DNA of 64,000 nt from Lithospermum erythrorhizon. Taxonomy: Eukaryota; Streptophyta; Magnoliopsida; Boraginales; Boraginaceae. The stretch is from the NCBI GenBank assembly GCA_019722365.1, contig JADFUC010002431.1:1054001-1118000 (forward strand), read 5' to 3'. Both the position numbers and the translations under genes were made by a program. Every line of letters starts with the position of its first letter. Within the stretch, counting starts at the first letter, position 1. The notes beneath the pieces were generated by a model, which was not told the origin of the DNA, ran no database searches, and saw only the letters and a list, made by a program, of their open reading frames with translations. Positions 37,509-50,268 of the stretch are shown piece after piece.

Positions 37509-39426
37509 TCATCTTGAACAACATGAGAACCCTTGACCTTCTTTTGATCCATCAGTTCCATTACTGACAAGGCTAACTCGGTTGACAGATAATTCTGCTT
37601 TATAGGAATCCGAGTTCAAAACCTTCCGGCTCACGTTGTTGTATATCTCCCGAACAACAAGCTCGAAAGCCTTGGTCACGTTTGTTGAATCCAGTGCGGA
37701 AGTCTCCATGAAGAACAACCCTTCTTGTTCTGCAAGACTCTTTCCTTCATCAATACTCACTGCTCGGATGTTTTCCAGGTCACATTTGTTTCCCACAAGC
37801 ATCATTGCAACAGTAGTATCCGAGTGAGCTGCATAAAGTTGCAATGTTATGTAACATATTTGACCAAGAGAGCATGTGTACCAACAATGGCTAGAAGACA
37901 AACCACTAGCCAATTACTAGGATTTAGAGGGTGACACATTAAATTAAGCATAATTGCATACTCTCATGTTCTAGCATTTGAAATCAAATCTGTCAGAAAA
38001 TTGTGTCATATACTCCATCCGTTACAATTTCCGTGTTAAAATACACTTTGAGTACTACAACTTTGTAAATTGTGTCAAACTATTGTTGTCTTTTATAGAT
38101 TAATGCAGCTATCTAGCGTCTCTTTCCTTAATTTATATCCATTACATGATGTTCCTTAATGGTGACCTTGTCCTTAAATCCTACTCCAGCGAGATTGAGA
38201 AAGAACGGAGCTTAGTGTTCCTAACCCTCCACTTGAAAGCTCTCATGTGTGTGATAGCATTCACAGTATCAAGAAGTACGTGGTTATCCCTATTCTTCAA
38301 TTAACATCCCCTAATCTTAATTAGACCTTATATTTTGGAGAGCAGAAAAAATGGTAGGTTACTACGACAAGGTTTCTGGGATAGATTAGTCCACATTCAA
38401 TTCAACTTCAAAACTTTATGAAGATGGTCACGAGAGACGAATGATAGTCTAGTGTCCGATACTAGAAGATCAATGCATAAAACCGACACATTCCACAACA
38501 ACAATTCTAACTTGATACCAAAAAAGGAAACTTGAACGAAAATTGGATCCAGACTTCAGCCTAAACTATAATGGATTAAGAGGAATAAAAAACAAGTAAA
38601 CCCAACTCAATATACAGTTTCAGCAACAAGTACACCATTCAAATGCATATCCAGAAAAATGCATGATGCAAGTATGCAACTATAAAATCTGTCTTTTATT
38701 TACACTTCCTTCAAGAACAATCAAAACTGGAACTCCATGAGAGGTCAACAAATATTGCAACATTCAAAGCATTACCCAATTAACAAGACATAACAACCCA
38801 TAAACAGAGAACATGCTTGGAATGGATCAAAAAACAAATAAAGCACTTACTTTTAAGCTCATCAATAACCCAACAAACAAAATGCTCAAAACCAATCAAT
38901 AAAAACACTTACTTTAGACCTCATCAACAACACAACAATGGAACTGCTCAAAATCAATCAACACATAGAGTTTATCAATAACCCAACAAATAAAATGCTT
39001 AAAATCAGTCAATAAAAGAATAAAACACTTATTTTAGAGCTCATCAATAATCCAACAAACAAAATGCTCAAACCCAACAAAAAAACACTTACTTCTAAGC
39101 TCATCAAGCCATTTAGTAGCACTCTCAAAAGTGTCCCTCCTAGTAATATCATAAACAACAAGAGCACCAAAAGCCCCACGATAATAAGCACAAGTAACAG
39201 CTCTAAAACGCTCCTGACCAGCAGTATCCCAGATCTGAGCTTTGACTTCTTTACCATTAATTTCAACACTCTGTGTCTGAAACTCCACGCCTATAGTAGC
39301 CTTTGAGTGCAAATTGAACTCGTTTCGAGCATATCTTGATAAAATATTGGATTTTCCAACTGCTGAATCTCCTATTATCACTATCTTGAACAAGTACTCT
39401 TCCCCTTCATCATCTGATGATGACAT
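37509..39426 (-). CDS. RABA5C: Rab GTPase of the RABA5 group (RABA5c/ARA4-like)
   Basis: Two exons: 39093-39426 and 37509-37828, total 654 bp, 217 aa, as expected for a RabA protein. All GTPase motifs are present: GDSAVGKSN (P-loop, about residues 19-27), TIGVEF (switch I), WDTAGQE (switch II), NKCD and ETSAL (base binding). The C-terminus is CCSR, a double-cysteine signal for geranylgeranylation, so the protein should sit on trans-Golgi or recycling endosome membranes and guide vesicle traffic. [12 protein letters not shown] and the tail [15 protein letters not shown] suggest the RABA5c type. The start is [19 protein letters not shown] at 39426; the frame extends upstream but loses family resemblance. 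The splice AGAA|GTAAGT joins LR|THSDTT in frame. The intron beside the donor contains copies of the exon end (see the repeat entry). Confidence 0.95.
38844..39107 (-). repeat. Tandem copies of the RABA5 exon-1 end and donor site
   Basis: Five units of about 55-64 bp start at 38844, 38906, 38962, 39026 and 39086 on the plus strand (read as minus: GATGAGCTTARAAGTAAGTG followed by TTTT...GAGCATTTTGTTTGTTGG). The last unit is the real exon-intron border. The copies at 38844 and 38906 keep an intact GTAAGT donor, the one at 39026 has lost it (ATAAGT), and the one at 38962 is strongly changed. Confidence 0.85.
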
Positions 39427-39761
39427 TGTTCGATAAGTTTCAAGAATTGGGAAGGACCCTAAACCCACTACTGACTGATACTCGTCTGTTAATGCGATTC
39501 TAAAAGTAATACCTCTTATTCATATTATAGGATGTTTTTGTTATTATTGGCTCTATTTCGATCATCAATTAATTATTATTCTTTAGCTTCAAAAATATAA
39601 AATTGTTATCAATAAATTTATCTTTAAATATATTTTCATAAAAGTAAATTTTTACAACTTTTCATCATGTAATTAATTGGGCTATCACTACAAAGTTTCT
39701 ATTGTTTAAAAACGAAAAGTTTCATGCTTAATCAAGTACAGAAAAGTAGTTAAGACGCTAG
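39427..39761 (-). promoter_or_regulatory. Presumed RABA5 promoter and leader region
   Basis: This is the upstream DNA of the minus-strand RABA5 gene. The first tens of bases are less AT-rich and probably form the 5' UTR. No clear TATA box was identified, and the DNA soon merges with AT-rich repeats. Confidence 0.3.
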
Positions 39762-42287
39762 CTATTGTAATTTTATTACATGTGATTTTGTTGTTATAAT
39801 TATGAAATATAATATAAAATTGGATAACTTTGTTACACGTGATTTCATTATTATAATTATAAAAGATAGATAAAATTATTGTAGAAAGATGAAATTATTG
39901 AATAAATATAATTTTATATATTTTAAAGAGACAATTTCTTAAAAAGATGTTTAACTTCGTTTCAAGTTCTTCTTTTTTCGCCCATTCATAAGATCAGATC
40001 TCATAGATATGAAGATTACAGATAGTTATACCGAATGCTTCTAACACATGATGCATAATATTATAAAAAGCGATGAAGGATCTTCAAGAAATTCCTAAAA
40101 CTATGAAATCGTAAAATCTGAAAATATACTCTATATATTTTAAACTTTATTATCCAAAAATTCAATTGTCATATTTAAATCGTTCAAATTTCTCCATCTT
40201 TTGTCTTTTTATTTGATAATTAAAGTTGATACCTTCAATGATTCATCATCTTTATCAAGATCAATTTACTCTATTTTCGGTTCTTGTTATTTATTATTTT
40301 TATTCTTTGTTGGTCAATATATCTTTTTTCTTAGTGTACCATTCTATTTTCTTATTATATATAATTATTCACTCATACTGGTTTCAAATTAATAATTTAT
40401 CTCAATCTAAAGAATATTAAGCAACCCAATGTTAATACTTTGAGATCTTCTCTAACAATTTTATCGCTTTCAAATTAAAAACCTATTTTGCATAGTTCAA
40501 AGAAAATAATATAAAAACATATCATTATTCTATTTCATCCAAAATTAATTATGAACTCTGGCTCAAAGATAAAATGTGGGAGTTTAAGTTTTCATAATGA
40601 TTTTATATATTAATGTGAATTCTTTAGCTTTGTCTATTATATATGGTATTTTGATGTATTGCTTGAACTCTCGAGGTTTTATCTCATTAAGCAAAATTAT
40701 ATGCTATCGACATAAAAATTAAAGCATCATTATCTCGACAAGAAAAAGTTAACTTTGTATATTTCACTCACAATGATAATCACACGAGGAATGATTCTTT
40801 CTTAGTAGTGTAAACACATCCTTTGAGTTTAAAAACGAATCACATATTTGAAAACAATGATGTAAATAATAAGCTAATAAGATGACGGTAAAACTATACT
40901 TATATGTTTACCTTATATTCTCTAAGAATTATTGTTTCAATAGTATTGTAATTTTAATATGTGGTACAACCTCCAAAACTTAAACATTATCAAGTTTTGA
41001 ATTTCTATTAGTTGATCTTTATAAATTTGGATTCCAATATTCTTTTGATGTATAATTGATTGTTATAATTTTTGAAAAATTATTTAAAGAAGTATGTTGA
41101 TGCATGACAATTATGATCATCTAAGTAAATTAATGACCCCTATATCTTTAAGAAATTTATCTAAATAACCAATATAATTTTTCAACTATTTAAATATAAA
41201 AGTTATGAATACTACATACTAAATTTATCTCTAAAAGATCGTAAAATTTTATTTTTCAATAATCAAAATTATTTAAATGTCAACCAACAAAATTTTAAAA
41301 TTATGAATATTATATACCACCTCCATCTCTAAAAGGTTGTTCGATTTTTTCTGGGTTGAGCGAAAATTAAGAATTTAACCACTTAATTATGAATACTACA
41401 TACAAAATCCATCTCTAAAAGAGCATTCAATTTTTTTTCAATAGTCAATTTTTTTTTAAAGCTCAACCAACTAAACTTAAAAATTATGAAAACATCATAG
41501 TATCTCCATCTCTAAAAGATTAATTGATTTTCTTTTTGAGTAGTTAAAATTATTTAAAAGTCAACAATCAAAATTTAAAATTTAAAAGTACTAAATCATG
41601 ATCCATTCTAAAAGATCGTCTAATTTTCTGCTCAATCACAAATTATTTAAACTCAAACTAACAAAACTAAATTATGAAGATCGTGATAATTACCTCCATC
41701 TCTAAATATTCATGGATTTTCTTTCAATAGTAAAATTATTTAAAACTCAACCACCAAAATTCAAATTTTATAAATGCTAAATATGTCGACGTTCTCTAAA
41801 AGTTCGCTCAAATTTTTTTCAATAGTCACAATTATTTAAAACTCCACCAACAAAATTGATAACTTATGATTACTATATACTTATTACCTCCATGCCTAAG
41901 AGATTTTTCAATAGTTAAAATTAACAAATTATTACTAGATAAAGATTACATGCGACTTTTTTAACGATCAAATTCAATAAACTCGCTATCCTAATATACA
42001 TAATATTGATTATTCAAGTAAAAATAATGTGTTAATTTTGTATCAAACTTAATAATAATTTTATTAAGTTTGATTCTATAGCTTCATACCACATACAATC
42101 AGAATAATCCCTACAATAAAATAATTTTATTTGCATGTAGAACCCTATATTATAGGATTTGTATTTGTAGTCTTTTATTTTAATTAAAATTTATCAAAAT
42201 ACAATTATACCCTTCATTAAGGGTATTTTAGTCCGTTCAAAAAAGGAGAGAAACTTTTAAGACAACTCGTGCTTATATATACTGGGC
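39762..42287 (-). repeat. Long AT-rich repeat, copy A (Helitron-like candidate)
   Basis: Copy A shares order and many words with the larger copy B: GTTACACGTGATTTCATTATT, TTATGCATAGTTCAAAGAAAAT, TTAAAGCATCATTATCT, then the tandem array at about 41218-41940, then ACAATTATACCCTTCATTAAGG and GTTCAAAAAAGGA. Read on the minus strand it begins TATATATAAGCACGAGTT, which resembles starts of plant Helitrons I know, though that is a loose likeness. No coding capacity is seen. Confidence 0.55.
41218..41940. repeat. About eight ~95-bp tandem units in copy A
   Basis: The phrase CATCTCTAAAAGATYG followed by TTTTCAATAGTYAAAATTATTTAAA and CTCAACCAACAAAA recurs with starts near 41227, 41326, 41411, 41507, 41608, 41698, 41793 and 41893. 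The units are degenerate but clearly one family. Confidence 0.75.
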
Positions 42288-44489
42288 AGTAGTTTTACGC
42301 CAAGGCTGCAGTTTCAGAAATTTTGTTACACGTGAATCGTGATTTCATTATTATAATTATAAAAGGTAACATAAAATTATGTAGCTTTGTTACACGTGAT
42401 TTCATTGTTATAATTATAAAAGGTAACATAAAACTGTAGTAGAAAAACAAAATTATTGAATAAATATACGTTTATATATTTTAAGGAGTATCAATTTTCT
42501 CGTAGCATCATCTACCTCCTTGGGATCTCCTTTCGTGCATTCCTCGCTTTATAAGATCAGATATAGATCATGAGTTATACTGAATACTCCAACACATGAT
42601 GTATAATATTATAAAACATGAGACACCAAACAATGCTCATTAAGGAGGTAGAGGATTTCAAGCAAGAAATCTTTAAAAACTATGATCGTAAAATTTGAAA
42701 AATATTCTACATATTTGAAACTTTATTCAAAAATTCAATTTCACTTAAATTGTCAAAATTTATCCATTTTTGTCTTTTTTATTTGTTAATTTAAAGTTGA
42801 TATCTTCACGCATCATCATCTTTTATCAAGATCAATTTACTTACTTTCAGCTCTTGTTGTTTATTATTTTTATTCTCTCGTTGGTTTTATATATTTCTTC
42901 TGGGTGATACTATCTCTATTTTTTAATTATCTATAGTTAGTCACTCATGCTGGTTTCAAATTAATAATTTGTCTCAACTAAAAGAATATTAAACAAGACA
43001 ATGTTAATCCTTCTATATCTTCTCTAACAATTTTATTGCCTAAATTAAGAACTATTATGCATAGTTCAAAGAAAATAATATGAATCATATCATTGTTCTA
43101 TTTCATCTAGAATTAATTATGAACTCGCTCAGATATAAATGTGGAGTTTAAGTTTTTATAATGATTTTACATTTGTCAAAGTATTAGTCTTTTTCAATTA
43201 GGTCTTCAAATGTGAATTCTTTTTAACTTTGCTCATTATGTCCGTATTTCAAGTATTATTTGGCGCCTCTGATATGGATTCGGTGAGTTCTCCCTTATTA
43301 TTTTCAATTTACTTTATCTTGTTATATTTCTCTCGTAATATTCAATATATGGGTAAAAAAAAAGAAACAATGTAAACTAATGTGATATCTAGTAAAAATT
43401 CAATAATGTAAAACTTGTAATACATATCTACCTTGTATATATATTACTAACTGAGTATCCACATCATTGTTTGAAATACAAAATTTAAAATAAAAAAATT
43501 TGCTCAAATTATACATATATAACATAATATAATATGAAAACTTTGTATGTAATAATTGATATTATCTATATTATTTAATTTTAATAAAATTGAACAAACC
43601 TAATTTAGAAGGTAGGACCTATTAATAGTTTTATAAAAGTATACAAGATGAAATATGTGGATAAAATATAATTAAATTAGTAATAGTAAAGTAAATCTAA
43701 TAATAATACTCTAAAAAATAGCATGGTTTGAAAAACAAAAAATAAAAATCAGTATACATCAAGCCAAGTTACTATTCGTAATTATTATTTCATATATATT
43801 AGTAACAAAATATATACTAATAAGCAAAATGTATATGCTATTGACATAAAAATTAAAGCATCATTATCTAGGTCAATAAAAAGTCAACTTTATAATGCTT
43901 CAATTAAATTCGATAATGATACAGAAATAGATTATTTTCTTAAGAGAAGGTAAACACACCATTAAGTTTAAAAATGAATCACATGGTTTAAAAACAATGA
44001 CAATAATAAGCTAATAAGATGATGAAAAATTATACTTAGACAAGCTTTTAACTTATATTCCCCAAGTTAATTATAGCTTCAATAGTATCAGACTCTTTTA
44101 ATATGTGGTACAACTCCATTACTTAAACATTGTCAAGTTTATTTTTATCGCTTGACATTTATAAATCTTTGAACCCCAACCAATATTCTTTTTGATGTAC
44201 AATTGATCGTTGTTATAATTTTTAGAAAATTATTTAAATAAGTATATTTGAGGCATGCAATCAGCGATATAGATTTTTTCTAGATACAAATTTTCTATTT
44301 CTATGTTATCATTTTAAGACAATTATGATCATATAAGACATTTTTATATATTCACTGCCTAATACATTATTACATGCTAAGATAATTATGATCAAGTAAA
44401 TTAGTAACCCCTATATCTTTGAGAAATCTAACTAAATAACCAATATAATTTTTCAATCATTTAAATATAAAAGTTATGAATACTACATA

Positions 44490-45220
44490 CTAAATTTATC
44501 TCTAAAAGATCGTTAAATTTTCTTTTTCAATAATCAAAATTATTTAAATCTCAACCAACAAAATTTCAAAATTATGAATATTATATACCACCTCTATGTC
44601 TAAAAGGTTGTTCAATTTTCTTTTTTAATAGTTAAAATTATTAAGAATTTAACCTCTAAATTATGAATACTACATACAAAACCCATCTTTAAAAGAACGT
44701 TCAATTTTTTTTTTCAAAAGTCAAATTTTTTTAAAGCTCAACCAACTAAACATAAAAATTATGAAAATATCATAGTACCTCCATCTTTAAAAGGTTAACT
44801 GATCTTTTTTTTTGAATAGTTAAAATTATTTAAAGGTCAAGAACCAAAATTTAAAATTTATAAATACTAAATTTCACATCCATCTCTAAAAGATTTTTCA
44901 ATTTTCTTGTTCAATACCAAATTTAAAAACTCAAATGTGACAAAAACTAAAGAATTATGAAGACTGCATATCACCTCCATCTCTAAAATATTCATGGATT
45001 TTCTTTTTCAATAGTTAAAATTATTTGAAACTCAACCACCAAAATTCAAAATTTATAAATGCTAAATATGACGTCGTTCTCTAAAAGATCGTTAAATTTT
45101 CTTTTTCAATATTCACAATTATTTAAAACTCTACCAATAAAATTGATAACTTATGATTACTATATACTTATTACTTTCATGCATGGCTAATAAATTTTTC
45201 AATAGTCAAAATTAATAAAT
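44490..45220. repeat. About eight ~95-bp tandem units in copy B
   Basis: Unit starts lie near 44498, 44598, 44690, 44782, 44880, 44972, 45070 and 45175, in the same order and with the same variants as the array in copy A. The array therefore existed before the two long repeats separated. Confidence 0.75.
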
Positions 45221-46665
45221 TTTATTATCCTAATAATTGATATACAACTTGGTTTGAATCAAAATTATCATATTAACACTAAAGTAAGTTGAAAATATTA
45301 TATGTTGACATACATATTTCACATAATAATATAACAAAATTTTATAAAGTATTTGAGTTCAAAATTAAAAAGTCAACTTGTCATAATTATTACGCTATTC
45401 ATGGGCGATAATTTGAATACTTTTATCCATCTGAGAAAAATTATCTAGATTAATTTAATGAACAAATTAACAAACTTTATCATCCCAATTTATACACATA
45501 ACATTGATTTGAATAACAAATTATAATGCTTTTAGTAAATTACGTTAAATATATTAATACTTTAAATATTTTCATCGTATATTATATAATACTCTGTATT
45601 AACATAAAATAATACATGAGGTTTCCCTACTTCTTCATATTAAATCTTGTGATAATGAATTTAACTTATACTCCTTACTTTCCAATACTATTTTTAATTA
45701 CTATATGTGAATTATTTAGCTACAAATTTCAATAAGAATAAATTCTACATGTTTCAAACAAAAAATTTGAAAATTCTTCAACTTTGATGATTGAAGCTCA
45801 ACCAACAAAACTTAAATTGATTTTCTTTTTGAATATTTAGAAATTATGTGTTCCATCCTTTCTTCTGTTTGCATAATTAATTATGCAGTCATGCTTGTGT
45901 TTAATACTCCCTCCGTTTTTTATAGTTGTCATTGTAGCCAAATAAATTTGTTTGAAAATAATTCTCGTTTTAGAATAATAATTAATAATTTTACATTTTC
46001 AATATACCTTTGACTATTTTTTCTCTTTAAATTAACAACCAATAAAGAGGTGTAGTGTAACATATTAATATTTATAAGGAAGTATTGTGCACCTTTAAGT
46101 TTACACGGAGATGTAGTTTTCATTTTAAAATTTATAGGGGGTATGGTGGAAAGGGTATAGTTCTATAATTTTAAAATTTATGGGGGATATGATGCAAACT
46201 ACCTGTAAGATGAGAGACTAACTAATCATCTGACAGGTTTTTCTTATCGATGGATTTTATGTATTCTTCCACAACACAATCGATATGTTTTTTGCCTGTT
46301 TAATCAAACTTGATAATAGATGCAACATGTATTGTTTCCAAATACTACATTCTTACCTCGTCCATACATTGCTAATTGAATACTCTGCATCATCTTTCAA
46401 ATACAAATTTCATTCTACTTTAAATACATCCATCCATCGAAAAAAGATTGCCTAGATTGATTGATTTAAATTGATTCAATTAACAAACGTTGTAGTCCTA
46501 ATTGATATACATAATTTTACTTTGAATCAAAACTATCATGTTTTTAGTAAATTTATATTAAAAATATTAGCATTTTATATATTTTGACTAAATATTGTAT
46601 AATATATTTAATATAAATACTTCAATTTGTAATATTAACATCTTATATATTTACACTAAATATTA

Positions 46666-46962
46666 CTACCTTCATCCCTAAAAATTGTCACATTTACCTT
46701 TTTTATGGTCAAAGATTAACAAAATTTACGATCTTGAATGACATCCAAAACTTTTATTTGAATCAAAATTATCAAGTTAGTAGTAAGTATATATGTTGAA
46801 AATACTGCATATTGATATTTTTTTCAAACACATATATAAATACATTAAAGTTATTTCAGCCTCAAAATTAAAAAGTTTCACTCATAAGTTATTTGAGTTC
46901 AAAATTAAAAAAAATCAACTCATTAAAATCAAAATGTGACAATCTTTTAGGGATGGAGGAAG
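46666..46962. mobile_element. Stowaway-like MITE in copy B
   Basis: The left end CTACCTTCATCCCTAAAAAT...TGTCACATTT pairs with the right end AATGTGACAATCTTTTAGGG and ATGGAGGAAG. TA lies on both sides as target duplication. Length 297 bp, non-coding. Confidence 0.7.
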
Positions 46963-47434
46963 TATATAATATATATAATACTTTAATTTAAATTTGAAAA
47001 AGCTTATCAGAATGACAAATAAATTAAAAATAATGCAAAGCAATATTATTAGCTATCATATACATGTCTTTGGTATTTTATTATACTTGTGTGCATTCCA
47101 TCTATTATTGAATGATCTTGTTTAAAAAATTGAACGATCTTGACATTGTTTTAGTAAATACAGAGCGACTAATATTAATTTTTTGATTTATGCATAATTT
47201 AAATTTTACATGCTTTAGAAGAGTCGTACATAATTAAATTTTTACATATTTTAGTAGAGTCCTATATAACTTTTAAATTCTATATTATTGGATTTGTCTA
47301 ATATTAAGAGTCTTTTAGTTATATCAAAATACAATTATATCCTTCATTAACTATCAAATCGAATTATTTATGTAGGAATATTTTAGTCGGTTCAAAAAAG
47401 GAAGAAACACTATGATGAACTCGTACTTTTATAT

Positions 47435-47487
47435 ATAGATAGATAGATAAATATAGATATAAATAGATATAGATATAGATATAGATA
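47435..47487 (+). repeat. (GATA)n / (TAGATA)n microsatellite
   Basis: TAGATAGATAGATAAATATA passes into repeated AGATAT at the edge of copy B. Confidence 0.85.
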
Positions 47488-47581
47488 AACCGTTTTTTCT
47501 GAATAGTTTGGAAAATTTAATTCTAACATTTCAAACAAGATTTTATTTAAAATTAAAATCAAATTCTATTTATATGAAGTA

Positions 47582-47859
47582 CTCCGTATATTGTTCACTT
47601 TTGACTTTTTGATAGTTTTAATTTTTCAAGTTTGACTTTAAATATTTTTGTTTGTGTCTTTTAATATTTGATGAAAAATATATCAATGGAAAGATATTTT
47701 ATGAAAACTATATCAATGAAAAATACATTTTAAATTTTTTCTATTGATATATTTTTCATCAAATATTAAACGACACAAACAAAAAATTTTAAAGTCAAAC
47801 TTGGAAAAGTAAAACTATAAAAAAGTTAAAAATAGACCATCTTTTAGGAACGGACATAG
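47582..47859. mobile_element. Palindromic Stowaway-like MITE
   Basis: The left end CTCCGTATATTGTTC and the right end GAACGGACATAG pair, and the arms continue inward: AAGTTTGACTTTAAA against TTTAAAGTCAAACTT, and TTTGATGAAAAATATATCAA against TTGATATATTTTTCATCAAA. TA flanks both ends. Arms of about 120 bp make a near-perfect hairpin of 278 bp. Confidence 0.8.
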
Positions 47860-48152
47860 TATATTTTTATTCAATCAATCGTCAAAATTAATTTATGAGA
47901 CTTAAGTTACCGAATAATCAGAAGTGGTACATTGGGATGAAAGTTTCTTCCATTAGGATTTTTTGACCCTTAAAGTATTGAATTAGCAAAACTCAAAACT
48001 GGACATTTTGACATATCGATTCACTAAATGTGAATAAGGGAAGACTTGTTTTTAACATTACTACAATAGTATAGTCAAATGATGAAATTGGACATTTTGA
48101 GGCATCTTCACTTAAGAAGATATTAAGTTTATTTTATTCCTGAAAAATACAA

Positions 48153-48267
48153 AGATGATTGTGCTTATACACGAGCATAACATGCAAATTATTGTGTTGA
48201 ACTAAAGGCAGATGATTGTGCTTTTACACGAGCATAACATGCAAATTATTGTGTTGAACTAAAAGGC
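48153..48267 (+). repeat. 57-bp tandem duplication
   Basis: AGATGATTGTGCTTATACAC and its following 37 bases are repeated once with one substitution and one added A. It lies directly before the solo LTR. Confidence 0.9.
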
Positions 48268-48272
48268 GCATA

Positions 48273-48912
48273 TGTTGAAAGTGAAGATTTTTTTGTTTCG
48301 GCCACCGTCAGCGACTTTCATCGAGTGGTGGTCACGATGGGCGAGTTGTATTCCCGCGAGATACTGCCGTGACTCCATAGCCAGTGTTGGTCACTTATGG
48401 GGGTCACGATGTATGCAGTACGGTACATTCCACTTGAGGCTGTTTCGCCAAATTTTTCCCACTCCGAGCCTAACTTAGGTTATACCTCTTGCCTATAAAT
48501 ATATGGGATGCTTTCTATGAGTTTTATTTATCATTAATAAATACATAGAATAGAAAATTTATTCATCCTAGAATAATAATATTAGGTTCTTTAATATTAT
48601 TGAAGAACATAGTTTTTGTTCTCAAGAACTTAGAGAGCTTTATCTTTGTTCTCGAGAGAGGTTTTCTAGGCTGAGATTTTCTATGATAAGAAAATACTCA
48701 ACATAAATTATAGCTATGGTAGAGTTTGTAACGATCTTCCTATTTATTAAATGATTCTCGGCAGCTGAAGAACAAAAGCACATACCTTCACATCGGTAGG
48801 AACTCCGTGATAAAATTCTTGTGTCCGCTTTTATTTTCGTGATTTAAATTTTTTGTCGCTCTTATAAATCATTAAACTCCGGAGGATTTAAGCGGTCTTA
48901 AATACTAACCGT
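48273..48912 (+). mobile_element. Solo LTR related to the nested element at 51884-54948
   Basis: Read on the plus strand it starts TGTTGAAAGTGAAGA, has a TATA region (GCCTATAAATATATGGGATG near 48490), then TAATATTAGGTTCTTTAATATT and GAAGAACATAGTTTTTGTTC, and ends near GGTCTTAAATACTAAC. The same words occur in reverse complement in both LTRs of the nested element. No internal region follows, so it is a solo LTR; ends are approximate. It lies about 100 bp beyond the 3' end of reductase copy 1. Confidence 0.65.
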
Positions 48913-49686
48913 ATATAAAGAGCATCCATGAGTGCTTGCCAACTTAATAGATTGAAAAAACAAACAGTATGATCATGTTTGAGGCATCTTGGTTATTGCA
49001 TATTCTCATGTAGCCTTCCATGAAGACAAAGGTGGAGTGTCTGAATTTTCCCAAGTGCCCGGTCCACCGGAATACCTGCCCCCTTCACTGCATCAGCTGT
49101 CGCAATTGCTCAAGCTCAGCCATGTCCTCTGCGCTTAACTTAACTGATAAAGCAGCAATGTTCTGGTTGAGGTTTTAGATTTTGGTGGTTCCTGGAATTG
49201 GACATACATCATTTCCGTGCTGATGTACCCACGCTAGCGCCAGTTGAGAAGGACTGCATCCCTTCCTTGCTGCAATTTCATTGACGCGGTTGAATAACTT
49301 CTGGTTGTGTTCCACATTCTCAGGCTGGAACCTTGGCAATCTCTGCCAAATCAATAATGAAAAAAGGAGTAGTAAAACATGGGCCAAAGAAGTAAGAATA
49401 TCAAGCGCGCTAAAGAGTTCTAATCACATATTAAAAGTCAAGGACACAGGGAATGTTCTATTTCTTAGCCCCACATTAGACAAGGGAATGCATTTAAGCA
49501 GAGAAAATCAAGAAGAAAAATATATTTTCAGATAATGTTAACCCATACATTGGCGAGTATCATTTTCGGACAGATTTTCGATCATTTTTGCACCAGATGA
49601 GAAGAATCCACACCCTAAAGGACTGTAACAAACAATGCCAATGCCAAGTTCTCTGAAGGACAAGGAAGATGTTAGCATTTATATTA

Positions 49687-49905
<219 letters not shown>

Positions 49906-50019
49906 TCATACAAGGACGAATAAGAAAAAGAAGTATTTCCATGAAACAGAAGCAACCCCCAGGAATAGAACAACAAAGGATCTCCAGTTGCAAGCCTGTT
50001 CTGTGCAAGAAAATCACTA

Positions 50020-50268
<249 letters not shown>

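Larger units (their letters stand above)
42310..47434 (-). repeat. Long AT-rich repeat, copy B, enlarged by insertions
   Basis: Same order as copy A, starting near 42325 (TTACACGTGAATCGTG...) and ending near 47434 (CTCGTACTTTTATATATAG). A segment of about 550 bp near 43260-43805 is absent from copy A. Further extra DNA lies between 45250 and 47150, including one MITE at 46666-46962. Copies A and B follow each other head to tail. Confidence 0.55.

Noticed and set aside
40201..40420. Overlapping hydrophobic open frames of 63 and 64 residues
   Set aside because: They are T-rich chance frames in repeat copy A and are not kept in copy B.
41218..45220. CRISPR-like array of regular repeats
   Set aside because: The units are degenerate, contiguous and AT-rich with no unique spacers, in plant nuclear DNA; they are ordinary tandem repeats.
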